In this document: positions 23,001 through 33,016 of the stretch, in pieces
Position numbering within the stretch: position 1 is the first letter of the stretch
Layout of the letters: each line of letters opens with the position of its first letter
Assembly (NCBI GenBank): GCA_008704415.1
Contig: VXIS01000066.1
Coordinates: 1 to 64,000, forward strand
Reading direction: 5' to 3'
DNA: 64,000 nucleotides
Origin: Sphaerosporella brunnea
Lineage: Eukaryota; Ascomycota; Pezizomycetes; Pezizales; Pyronemataceae
Translations under genes and position numbers: made by a program
The notes under the pieces: generated by a model
Told to the model about the DNA's origin: nothing
Seen by the model: the letters and a program-made list of their open reading frames with translations, nothing else
The model's database searches: none

Positions 23001-23516
23001 TTTTGCTAAGGCAACATCGGACCCCCCAACGGAAAAGATTGCGATCAACTTGATGAACAAGCTTTCCTTCGTGTTCGGGCCCCCCACGGGTATCGCTGGT
23101 AACAAAGCTCTCGAAGCACTCGCGGGCATCAACCCTCCTCAGGAGCAGCCGCTCTCCGGATTCGAGAACTTCATGAACAGACGGTTTTCCATTCTCTGCT
23201 GGGAGATCCCTTACACGTCTGGCTTCAACATCAAGGATGCGCAGGGACGCGCAGTGCTCGGCGAAGTTGCGTCGTTGCAGAAAATGCTGTACCTCAAGCT
23301 TGGCGAGGCATTCTTGGATAGCTTGAAACAGGCTATTTTCCCGCAGATCGGCGTCAACAGAGGCGTCGACGAGTACTGCGATGCCCTCAGAAGGATGGAA
23401 GCTAAAGAGTTCAAGGGCTTCTTCCAGGTTTGCCCCCCCCCCTCTTTTCCCCTATTTTGGTTGTGATCTTTTGGACTAATTCTTCCGCGCAGAAATTCGT
23501 GCAAGAGGTGCTTTGA
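20019..23516 (+). CDS. LOS1: Exportin-T, nuclear tRNA export receptor
   Basis: Karyopherin that carries tRNA with RanGTP from nucleus to cytoplasm. Exons 20019-20030, 20114-20179, 20234-21148, 21203-21770, 21823-22658, 22716-22899, 22958-23427 and 23493-23516 give 1,024 aa, normal for fungal exportin-T. It is made of HEAT repeats throughout. Family blocks include [24 protein letters not shown] and LTYLNVG-type segments, [20 protein letters not shown] and [20 protein letters not shown]. The acidic loop [18 protein letters not shown] stretch lies about residue 630. The first coding exon is only four codons (MDVR). The 54-nt third intron (21149-21202) is a multiple of three and has no stop, so it is easily mis-annotated as coding. 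The last exon is eight codons (KFVQEVL, stop). The seventh intron ends in a run of C at 23431-23438. Confidence 0.94.
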
Positions 23517-24284
23517 GCGTGCGTGCGGTACCCTCTTGATTGATTCTCTTGTATCATAGTATTTTTTGTCACATACTGGGGTTGTCGTTGTTGCACAAAT
23601 TCTTGATGGGCTGGATAGGGTTCTTATTTCATTTCAAACCAGATATTGTACAGCAGCAAAGAGTTCTATTTGTGTGTCCCCCGCTTTGTAACTACAGCTT
23701 ACATCTTTACATCCTAACTACTGCCATCGTAATTTTTCTTCCTCTTCTTGAGAGATTCTGCTGAAGTTTAATTTTCGCTTTTTTGTTTTCTTGTTTTTAA
23801 CTTGTGAATTTGTGCCTTATAAGCTTACGGTCGTTTCCTCTGTCTTTCATTTCCTAGGCTTTAAACCTCGGTTTCTCGCAGATTGCGATAGAGCTTAAAG
23901 TAGATTACTCTACTTCCTTTCACGGAGGCGGAGAGCTGGTCTTATTTTTCTTCTTTCGTGCTTTGAACCTCTAGATAGAGCCTCGAGGGGTGTTATATGT
24001 TGCGGTGCTGCGGTCGGGGTTTGTGGGTGCTGGCGGAAATGGTGAGGATTTGTAGAGTGCTGGCCGAGTTAGGGCGGTGTTGTGAGGGCGTAGGGTGTAG
24101 TAAAACTGAGGTGAAGATGTACTCGTACTCGTGTATGTGTGCGGAGTAGGAATTGGGATTGTGGGGTTGAGAACTTTCCTGAGGGTACTTTGGAGCCAAA
24201 CGAGTGAGACACGGTGAAGAACATTCCGCTCCTGTCGCAACAGTACCTGAAATTTCCGTGTTTCGCAAATTTAAACCACATCGA
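23517..24284. other. Intergenic, exportin-T 3' flank
   Basis: About 770 bp, T-rich just after the LOS1 stop (probably 3' UTR and terminator). No coding content is recognised. Confidence 0.4.
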
Positions 24285-24286
24285 TA

Positions 24287-24730
24287 CCGTATTCTTCCGG
24301 CACGATGGGAATTGCCACCGCCGAAGTTAATCTTTTTTCAGTAGCAAACGCACTATGTAGTTGCCGGCAAACCTTATGTGACGGCGACAACACTAAGGAG
24401 GCGACAATGGCTGGGCGCGTTCAAGTTATCATCAAACCCAGCGGGAAAACCAAAGAAATTATATGCGAGCAGCGGAACAGTACTCTACTCTACTCTGCCG
24501 CGGTCCTGGTCGCATATCTGGCTTCATAAGTGCAGGGGGGGTTGCGGTTGAGGACAAGAGAATGGGCTACGTCACTGGCTACATGCTCTCGAGTTGTGTC
24601 TCCGTCGTCTCCCTCTGGGCCATCACATAAGGTTTCCCGGCAACGTCATGTTTCCATACATAGTACGTTTTGCTACTGAAAAAAGATTAACTTCGGCGGT
24701 GGCAATTCCCATCGTGCCGGAAGAATACGG
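24287..24730. mobile_element. Foldback element with long perfect terminal inverted repeats
   Basis: 444 bp flanked by TA on both sides. The ends are inverted copies starting CCGTATTCTTCCGGCACGAT. About 62 bp are identical in the two arms, and similarity continues in weaker form (TTGCCGG.AAACCTTATGTGA on both sides) to about 110 bp. There is no coding capacity. The near-perfect arms suggest a recent insertion. The CCGTATT end resembles family A copy 1 (8929-9043). Confidence 0.85.
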
Positions 24731-24819
24731 TATCTGCAAAGCAAACTACTCAGTATCGATACATCTTAACGTTCACATCCCATTAGATAGCTATCGCCAT
24801 CACTTCCATTCAGACGGCC

Positions 24820-25443
24820 AAGATCATGATTCATAACGCTACCAACCTGTCAGCGGGGCTCCCAAGAAGACCCTCGCATCGCGCTTCTACCAGCTGCGAG
24901 TGGGCAAAGCCCCCTACCGGCCCATACCTCCGCTGGACCAGTCGCCGACAAGACGACAGATGCTGGTGGTGCGACTCGAGCTCCATCCAGACCCGAGACC
25001 ACCTGTTCAAATTTTGCAAGAGGTGGAAGAATGAACAGAAAGTCCTCTGGAAGGCGGTGAAAGAGGCAACGAAGGAAGGCAGACAAAAGCGATGGCCGAC
25101 AGCGACAACCACCGCGCTGCTGGCCGACGATAGGTGCACGGAAGCGGTGCTGGATTTCCTAGGCTCTACCAAAGTTGCGACGTGGCCCAACAGGGCAACA
25201 TGATGTACTGGCATGGTTTCTTGTATCCTTTCCTTTGTCTTTCTTTCCTCTAGGCGCGCGTCTCCTATCATGAATCTTCTTGATGCGGCTCATACACTCG
25301 GTGCGATTTCCTTGTCTCTATTTCCTTAGAAGGGCCGCAGGCACCAACAGTAGGCTCGACCTAAGGTGTAGCATAGTCTCTTCTCTTCCTATATGTCATG
25401 GCCACAAGCGGCCGAATACAATATGATTAAAACAAAACAAAAA
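24820..25443 (+). pseudogene. 5'-truncated LINE (Tad1-like) retrotransposon remnant
   Basis: Only the C-terminal tail of the reverse-transcriptase polyprotein survives. RFYQLRVGKAP is in one frame and TGPYLRWTSRRQDDRCWWCD in the next, so there is at least one frameshift. A CCHC-type zinc motif follows (CWWCDSSSIQTRDHLFKFC), then KRWKNEQKVLWKAVKEATK and a stop at 25203. This arrangement (zinc finger followed by RWK.EQ..LWK) is typical of Tad1/I-clade fungal LINEs. About 200 bp of non-coding 3' region ends in an A-rich tail (AAAACAAAACAAAAA) near 25428-25442. It is dead: truncated at the 5' end and shifted. Confidence 0.75.
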
Positions 25444-25526
25444 TCAGCGGGGCTCTCCAGGGGCAGTTGGCAGTGATTTTCCGACCAGCACCCCCCACAA
25501 GGCGGCCCACATGCGATTGCGTGATA

Positions 25527-25681
25527 CTCGTGGCCGGCATTAAGAACCAAAAAATGCACCTGCGGCAAGTGGCTGAAACCTACTTGCAGGAGAAATCATT
25601 GAGCTCAATTGAGGTTCAAATCACCAGATCGAGAAAGTCTCGCGAGATCCTCATTTTTTGGTTCTAAATGCCGGCCACGAG
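25527..25681. mobile_element. Miniature inverted-repeat element (CTCGTGG ends, TA duplication)
   Basis: 155 bp with roughly 30-bp terminal inverted repeats starting CTCGTGGCCGGCATTAAGAA (right arm one mismatch). TA lies immediately outside both ends (25525-25526 and 25682-25683). No coding capacity. The structure fits a pogo/Fot1-type non-autonomous element. Confidence 0.82.
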
Positions 25682-25683
25682 TA

Positions 25684-26467
25684 CATGGCCACCGATCTAT
25701 ATGGAGGACAGGATTTTGTTTAGGACTGCCATTGCACTGGTCTCATTGGGTGGTGGTTGTGTGAAGAGAACAAAAGAAAGAAACTGCCTGCGGTTGCCCA
25801 TCGCAGTATATACCGATTGACATTGAGCCCAGGGTTGTTGGTCCGATTTGCAGGCTTTAGTGGCTGCATGAAGATAACCAGCAGATCGGCCGTCGGCTTT
25901 AGCTTCAGCCGTGGTAGATAAATTTCCATTGTTCCTAATGCTGAATTTTCCCCAGATCGTCGATCACGCAGAAGCAGACCTTTGGGCTGGAAACTGATAG
26001 GTATCCAATGCCTGTTGTACACCTCTAACCGAAGAACTCAGAAGTTCCGTTGAGATTTACAGGTGCTGCCGGCCTGGCGATAGTTCCCCGGTTATTGGAA
26101 TACCTAGAACATCCTGTGTAGGAAATAATTGTGAACCTGCCAAGAACCCAACAGGGAACTTGCTGCAGGACTGGTAGATATCGTAGGTTTCGGGCCGCAG
26201 TCAACTTGCTCGGACCAACGTTGCTCCTCTTCTCGGTGGATATAGCTCTATGGACTCGGATAAACTTAAATTCTGTCCTGCCGATAGAGTAGGAATGGAA
26301 ATTCGAATAGTCAAGGACAAGAGTGACTCAGAACTGTGGTTGTGCGGGTGACCACGGGTGACGCCACCCCAGAACACGGGGTGGCAGTGCACCAGTGGCG
26401 ACGGAAAAAGAAAAAAATGGGCTTGCCACAGGAAGGGTATAAAAAGGGATACATGTACTAGTACTAG
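25684..26467. other. Intergenic, no gene seen
   Basis: About 780 bp between two inverted-repeat elements. Short open frames only. A CTGTCCTGCCGA string at 26275 recurs at 29869 and, with one change, at 40954, so degraded repeat DNA is likely, but no element can be delimited. Confidence 0.35.
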
Positions 26468-26939
26468 ACGAAAAAAAAATATCCGGACACCCAACCCGCG
26501 GGTGCCCCACCAAAACGCAACAGCGCAACGAAAAATCTTCGGCACGAATTATTTATGCCTGAAGGGTTTCCTTAATTTTGAGTGAGATCCAGGGAAAGTT
26601 TGTCGATTTTTCGCTGCGTGGCTTGGCTGTGGGACAGGGGTTCTGAGCAGTGTTCTCAATAGCCCGGCTTTTCAACTCGCAGCCCGGCCGGCTGGCTGTG
26701 GGCTGCATGAGCTGTTGCTCGGGTATGAAGAATGGACATCATTGTTGCTTCACTATTTATCACTCTGTACCAATTCGCGTATAAAGACGCAGCCCACAGC
26801 CAGCCAGCCCGGGCTTCGTAGCCGGGCTGATCAAACAGCCAGTCCAGCCGGCCCATTTTGGCAGCCGGGCTGACAGCCCGGGCTTTTTGGGCCGGCTATT
26901 GAGAACACTGGTTCTGAGTGTCCGGATACTTTTTTTCGT
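26468..26939. mobile_element. Inverted-repeat element interrupted by a hAT MITE
   Basis: Outer arms: left 26468-26490 (ACGAAAAAAAAATATCCGGA...) and right 26918-26939 (reverse complement ACGAAAAAAAGTATCCGGAC), differing mainly in the A run. Removing the nested element at 26648-26910 and one copy of its 8-bp duplication leaves an element of about 200 bp. No convincing target duplication is seen outside the arms. No coding capacity. Confidence 0.65.
26648..26910. mobile_element. Non-autonomous hAT element (8-bp target duplication)
   Basis: 263 bp. Terminal inverted repeat CAGTGTTCTCAATAGCC at the left, with its inverse at the right, followed inward by GC-rich CCGGCTGGCTG-type repeats. The 8-bp direct repeat GTTCTGAG lies immediately outside each end (26640-26647 and 26911-26918). 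The CAGTG start and 8-bp duplication are hallmarks of the hAT superfamily. There is no transposase frame. Confidence 0.9.
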
Positions 26940-28470
26940 CGAGCAGATAGCTACCGTACGTACAATCGCAGAACGAGAGGTTGAAAACCACGTGACCCAT
27001 ACACATAAGATCCGCCATCATCCTTTTTGGCCTCCTCACATCATGGGTTGAAGAACGGACCGCAAGTGCTCTGAAAGGGATAATGGAGTACAGTACCTAC
27101 GGACCGGCACTGGATGAGTTCCCGTCGGTAAAGTCTGAAGGCATTATCGTATATCACGGGCCAGGTTTTCAGAACCTGTGAAACGTTACGTTAGTGGTAC
27201 TCAAGGTAGGCTGAAAAGGCCGGCTGGCTGGAAATCGAGTATCGCAAAAGATCCAATGGGAGGCTCCAGCCTGGCTGCAAACTTTGAGGGACCTTTTCTG
27301 CAAACTTCTTGGTTGCTGGCTGACGTCGCTGTCACCAGGCTGTGACGAAATCAAAACGCAGCTCAGTAGCGAACAACACATCGCAGCGACAGCAAAATCG
27401 AGCAACAGCCACAAAAACCCCGCAAATGTGAAAAACAGCATCCTCAAACTTTTCCACCGCGTTTATATCGGTAATTCGTGGTAATTCGTGGCATGATGCG
27501 GGGGATGAGAAATGTCGCGTAACCTGGGCAGATAGCAGCGACGTGTCGCGCGGTGCAGGGAGCGTGGGGCGTCTCCCGGGCTGAGTAAAGCTCACGCGAA
27601 ATAGCCATCTGCCCTCTTCGTCGTTGAGCCAGCCGTGCTTTTTCGGTGCTGGATGGAAAAACGATTTCAAAAATCTGGCTGGAAAACACACGTTGTCCGC
27701 GGCCTATCGGATCTGCTCCACGTGGGCTAATTCCAGCCGTGAGCACCACTATTAACTCAAACCGGTCTAGGTTTCACACTTGTACTTGCAATTGCACCCA
27801 CAAAATTGTGTTTACAGGCTGGAGTGGTTCAATGATGACTGCGTGGCTCAAGCTTCAGCTCCGGCTGAAAAGATGATGTGCTGCGACGCGGGAAAGGCAG
27901 GACGCATCCCAATGACGATCCTGGCTGGCTAAATTTAGATTTTCGTGCTGACAATCGACGACGGTTTAAGACATCCATATAGTCTTGTTTCTGTATCACC
28001 ACAATTACTCTACCTCCCGGTTCTTCAGAGTCGAGTTGCTTATCTTTCAAACAGCTGCGACTGCGGCCAAGGGCCACAGGCTGTCTAACAACCTTTCAAG
28101 CCCTGCTCACCTTCTAAACCGAGCTCGAGCAGGACCGGCCAAGGTTAATGGTAGGGCTACGTACCCGGAACATGCCGGCTCACTCGGGTGAATCTGTCCC
28201 TGGTTGAGTGGGATAAAAAAACTCACCAATATATTGGATACATGATAGTTATCGTCAGGTACTTACATCAGTACCACCACCACCAGGCTTGTTTGTACGA
28301 CTACTCTCATCCGAAATCAGCTTACAAGAGGGCACCGGCGAAGACGGCGCAACGCTATTCATATCTATAGTCATGCCTGTTTACCCAGATTCTTCTCCCT
28401 CATCTTTCCTTTCCCCACATCATTATCACCCTCCTCCTCCTCCTCCTCCTCCTCCTCCATTGTGGTCGTG
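26940..28470. other. Intergenic 1.5 kb, degraded repeats and GT34 promoter
   Basis: Contains several dispersed GGCTGGCTGG / CCAGCC strings (27215, 27285, 27670, 27815, 27920) and a short tandem duplication GGTAATTCGT at 27473-27493. No protein or RNA gene is recognised. The last part is a (CTC)n microsatellite at about 28430-28459, directly before the GT34 start codon. Confidence 0.4.
28430..28459. repeat. (CTC)n microsatellite in GT34 leader
   Basis: About nine CTC units end 12 bp before the GT34 ATG, so they are probably transcribed as part of a pyrimidine-rich 5' leader. Confidence 0.8.
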
Positions 28471-29642
28471 ATGCTTCCCACATCCTCCTCTCCCACTCGC
28501 TTCATGAGACCGCGATCTCGCGGTTCGGCCCACCTCGTTATCATCCTGGTGCTAGTGATCTACATCGTATATCTCCATACGAACGGCTCACCATACGACT
28601 CTCTCTCTCGTAGTCAACTGGTGCCCTTCTCCAGGCGGAGCACGAGCGCAGCCAATAGACATGTCCTCCAGAGCCAGCAAATGGTGCTCACAACCGACAA
28701 AAGCGGGTGGGCGTCGACACACGGTAAAGCCGGGGCCTCAATCTACCAGCGGCCGTTGACTCCGGTTCCCAAGGGCGACATGCGGATTGCGATCGCGAGT
28801 ATGAACACGATGGAATCGACGTACGACCACATATCCTTATCCGGAAAATTCGGTGTGTAACCCTCCGCCGCCCTCCCCAAGGCTACCAGCAGGCTCCTAA
28901 TTAGGTGGGGTAACTAGGGTATGCGACTAAGCACAATTACGGGATCAAGATGGATCTTGCGGTGCCGAAGGGGTTTAGAGCCGGTGCTGTCTGGCATAAA
29001 CTCAATATGGTCGAATATTTGGTCCGCACGGGAGACTATGATTGGATCTGGTGGATCGACTATGACACCGTCATCACGAATACCACTGTCAAGCTGGAGG
29101 ATATCATTGCGGAGGCCCTACATAGCGAGAAGGTTAAGAGCCCGCAGGATATTCATATGATTTTAACAGCGGATTGGTATGTATTCCACTCTTTTGTCTT
29201 CCCTTTCCTCTTAACCCGCAGATTTTGGCTAACACTTATCCCTGGTTACAGCTGGCCTCTCAATGCCGGTAGCATGCTCCTCCGCAGCACCCCGCTGATG
29301 CTAGAGTTCCTCTCGGACGTCTGGAAATGCGGCGACACGGAAGACGATCAAAACCGGCCGAACGAGCAGAGCTGCATCCTGGACGTGATCGAGGCAAAAC
29401 CGTTCTGGAAGAGCCGCGCGATGTGGATCCCGCAGACGAAAATCAATGCGTTCCCGTCGGAGATCAGTTGTTTTGATAAGCACCAGAAGGGATGGACACC
29501 TGGCGACTTTGTGGTGCATTTCCCCGGCGCCTGGGCGCATCTGCAGGATATTAAGGACCCGTATGGCGTCTTGATGAGGAAGTATAATGAGTGGGTTGAG
29601 TATGTGCACCCCGGCTCCTTATTTTTTGATATGGGGTGCTGA
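28471..29642 (+). CDS. GT34 family glycosyltransferase (Gma12/Mnn10 type)
   Basis: Exons 28471-28852, 28918-29176 and 29252-29642 give 343 aa. It is a type II membrane protein: short basic cytosolic end (MLPTSSSPTRFMRPRSRGS), one membrane anchor at about 20-38 (AHLVIILVLVIYIVYLH), then a Ser-rich stem. The catalytic part begins near MRIAIASMNTMES. The metal-binding DxD is in WIWWIDYDTVITN (Asp about 175 and 177). NAGSMLLRSTP, NEQSCILDVI and FVVHFPGAWAH are the other GT34 signatures. The family adds alpha-1,2-galactose or alpha-1,6-mannose to Golgi glycans or glycolipids; the exact sugar cannot be read here. Start is the ATG after the CTC repeat. The 3' end is uncertain: GAGTAT|GTGCAC ... TGCTGATTCTTTTTTTCACACAG looks like an intron, and splicing it would end the protein at EWVEY instead of the TGA at 29640-29642. 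Confidence 0.85.
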
Positions 29643-30176
29643 TTCTTTTTTTCACACAGTAAGTCGAAGTTGTCCGGTTCTGAACGGTTCCAGGACCTGA
29701 AAAATCAACCCCCGCATTAAGCGGTGGAGGAGAGCAGCGTGAAGGTTGAGCTGGGGTTAACGATGTCTATGGTTCAAATTCTGGTTATGCAATTTTTGGC
29801 GTTTTATTTAGGATGGCTGTATCTGGGTGTATTGACAGTCAAAAAAAAAAGATTTGTTCTGTCCTGCCGACCAGACTGTACCAGCGACCGCCAGGCCGGC
29901 CAGTCGACCAAACAAATATTAATATTCACCAACTCCAATTAGCGGAGAAGCGTATGAAAAGCCGGACTAGTTTTGGGGGATTTTGGGGGCTGTGATGTTC
30001 ACAGTTTCGAGGTGTGGGTCCCTGGTTATGGTGCTGGAGTGGGTAATATCGGGGCTCGTTTGTAATATTAATGATCCCCAAATCCGGGAACACATCGGGG
30101 GAGATTCTCTACGGTAGATCCCTAACTTTGAGCCCGGCCTTAAGTGGTTGTGTTGTGTTTGAATGCGTGTTTGGTA
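29643..30176. other. Intergenic with a dispersed repeat fragment
   Basis: No gene seen. Positions about 29882-29938 are roughly 80% similar, in inverted orientation, to 41233-41290 (shared core AATATTTGTTTG..CG.CTGGC), which suggests a degraded dispersed repeat. Confidence 0.4.
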
Positions 30177-30290
30177 CTGTAGAGATTCGGTACTAAGGCA
30201 ATGTGGCTAAGTGACTTTGCCATGAGGCTGAGTGACTTCTCCACAGAGCGCAGTGACTTTGCCACATTGCCTTACTACGAATCTCTACGG
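30177..30290. mobile_element. Miniature inverted-repeat element, family A copy 2
   Basis: 114 bp flanked by TA (30175-30176 and 30291-30292). The core is almost the same as in 8929-9043 (two differences over about 80 bp, with the same AAGGCAATGTGGC arms and three AGTGACTT units). The outer arms differ from copy 1: left CTGTAGAGATTCGGTA, right (reverse complement) CCGTAGAGATTCGTA. Each copy is palindromic with itself but not with the other at these ends. Confidence 0.8.
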
Positions 30291-30292
30291 TA

Positions 30293-30456
30293 CCGCATAA
30301 ACTCAGAAGCAAGAGCCCCGACTGCGCAGGTCAACCGGCAGTCGAGATCTCAGAACGCGCGGCCGTGACCGGCAACGGCCTCAGGCAGTAAAATTTCACT
30401 CGACTCCCGGTGCACGTCGTCCCACACCTCACGCTCTTGCTTCTGAGTTTATGCGG
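30293..30456. mobile_element. Inverted-repeat element abutting family A copy 2
   Basis: 164 bp with 24-bp perfect terminal inverted repeats starting CCGCATAAACTCAGAAGCAA. It begins right after the TA that bounds the previous element and is followed by TG (a mutated TA, if TA was duplicated). No coding capacity. Confidence 0.75.
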
Positions 30457-33016
30457 TGTTTACATCATCCCGCCTGGTGGTAGCCGGGATATAGAACAGA
30501 TGAAAACCACGCCGAGGGAGAGAGAACTTTTGGAAACTCCAGCCGTGACGGAGTGGATATCGAACGTGTTGCCAGCATGGTATGAATCCTTAGGCAAGAT
30601 CAATCGAACAATTTCGAATAGCGTTCGTTTTTTTTTCGAGAGAAAGTGCAAAGTATTGAGCAGCACGGTTGGTCACTCGGGAGGGGCATCCGTGATACCG
30701 ATTTGTCATAGCCGCAACGAGAAAAGCTAGCAGGGAGCCAATGCACGATCGACCAAGGCTAATGGCGCGTGAATCTTCCAAAGCTGGTGGGCTCAGTGAC
30801 TGGAAAAAAAGGAAGTTCAAGGAACCCAAGGAGACGTCGAAAAAGGAGAAACCTTGAATCTCGGGTTCACTGGCTAGTGCTTTTTTCCCATGCGTGCCCC
30901 GCGATCGTCCCCTTGGCCGCTGTCAGAAGCAAAAAAAGATCCATGGGATTTCACCAATGGTTCCACAAAAGGGGTCACAAAACACAAATCCCTATAGAAA
31001 CTAGTGATGGACACAAGCCGGGTGGTGGTAGAAGACTCTAGATGTCCGTAGTTGGAACATCCAAACAGCGAAACAGCCGCGGCAACTGCAACCTGAACAC
31101 ACACCATGATCCGCACATCTCTTCACACTAGCTCTAAATCATCATCATAGCGGCACCAGACACAGCCTCGGACAGCGCTGGTGTCTCTGTAGCAGAACAG
31201 GGAATCCAGACCTTGTATAAGAGAATGGCCGGGAGTTGGGATAGGAACTTTGCCTTGAAGTCCCGGCCCTGGGGGCCGTTCACTCTAGCAACATACTAAC
31301 CGGCGTTACCAGATACCCACTTCAAAGCTGCTGGAACGCGAACTCTCAGCGGTCTCAAAAATTGCAGCTTCGATGCCTTTCTCAACAAGAGAAGAATCAT
31401 CTTTCGACAGATGGTTCAATCGCGAGCCTCACTGCGGCCTCTACAGCTGCAGAGCAGCAAAGGGAGCCGCAGAACATGGCCAGCCGGGGAGATCTAGGGA
31501 AATGCAACAAACACATGTCGGATCCGCAAGGGTTCCATGGCTTTGGAGTCTATGCTCGATAGAATGCATGTCATCCGCGGTAGTAAGATGGCTTGTCTGC
31601 CAGTGGAGGCCCGGGCTCGAGCCGACTCGTGCCCATCACAATGAGAAACGCTCTCCACTCGGCGCTTAGGGTGAGTGTTGCTGGCTAACGTTTACGAGAG
31701 GATCTCCACCCGTTAAAAGTGCACTCCGCTTTGCACCAAAGCAACATGCACCATGGATGGATTTCAGGCGCAGGTAAGTCACTGTTCAAGGGCGTAGCAG
31801 ACCCTAGGCCTGTTTCACAGAACTGAAAGTGAGGAGGCACTGCAAGGGGTTGGTGTGTTTATGATGTAAAGGAAGGAAGGAAGGAAGGAAGGGAGTACAG
31901 GGAAGGTCTTAAGTAGGGAGGGTTAAGCAAAGCCGTGGTTTTAAAGCTTGCCGATACTTTGTTGGAAGGTACGAGTTTTAGGAGGAGCGAGTTGATTGTT
32001 TTTCGGATAGATTTTCCTAGCAGTCGAGAGAGAGGCGGGCTTTTATGCTCGCGCTCTATCTATTAACATGATGCACAGAGTAGAAGTGTTTTCACCCTTC
32101 GGCCTGTGCTTCCAGTGTATGCGCAAGCGTGACGCAGTGAACTCCAACATACTCTCTTGTTATTGTTGGTTGAAAAACCTTGACGAGAAGAAGTGGAATG
32201 ATACCGAGGGAGGGTGTTCGCTGCTAGGCTTTACATGAGATCAAAACACTCGAGAACATGTTGGTCAAAGAAAAAGAGTACAATCGAAATCTCTTAGACC
32301 ATGACCTTGTACAAAAATACAAACAGCCTCGGCCTCACCACACATCACTCTCATCTGTCATCGGGAGTTCTTTCTTCGGAGTTCATCGGAGTCGGACGTA
32401 ACCACATCACAGCCGCCTACGTTCCCATAGCGCAGTGCTAGCATTCAGATTCGCGATCCCCATCTTATTTGTGTTCAGAAGCCGATCGCGACCTTGGCAC
32501 CGGTGTTTCAGCCAGCCTGTCGTCGTTCACTTTTGCACTTATGACGAGGAAAATTTAGAATGCACATGCTTGTTTGAGCTGCCCTCGGCTGCGAAGCATT
32601 TGCACTCTTAGCTTGTGCTGCAGAGTTGTCATTGTTTTCTGAAAGAGAGGCTCTGGCTTTGTGCAGTTGCATGCATGCGTCACTTTGTTTCGATTGGAAT
32701 GATCACTTTGTTTCGATTGGAATGATATCAGGAATGTGTGTACATCACGTCTTGAGAGAGCCCTAGCGGCTATGGTGACGCTTGATGCCTTTGCTCTGCG
32801 CATAAGCTGCACACTGGCTTGTGCCTGGTAGATGACTCTCAAACTCGGGAAGAATGTCGCAAGGGGCTTGTCAAGGCAAAGCCAAATCTAGGATTAGATG
32901 CCGTCATGGGTGAAAAGGGCGAGGTCTGATCTGAGCTTTGGCGAGAACAAAACGACCCCGCCTTCGCTTCAACTTCGACTCCACATCAACGCGAAAGAAA
33001 TCAACAACAAATCAAG
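30457..33016. other. Intergenic 2.5 kb, no gene seen
   Basis: Open frames are short and lack recognisable content. It contains a GGAA microsatellite (about 31867-31891) and an exact 23-bp tandem duplication at 32680-32725 (unit TCACTTTGTTTCGATTGGAA plus TGA). The last several hundred bases are probably the promoter of the peroxiredoxin gene. Confidence 0.4.
32680..32725. repeat. Exact 23-bp tandem duplication
   Basis: Two perfect head-to-tail copies at 32680-32702 and 32703-32725, with no third copy. Confidence 0.9.

Noticed and set aside
27215..27935. A single transposon defined by scattered GGCTGGCTGG strings
   Set aside because: The strings are short and inconsistently oriented; no terminal repeats or target duplication could be delimited.
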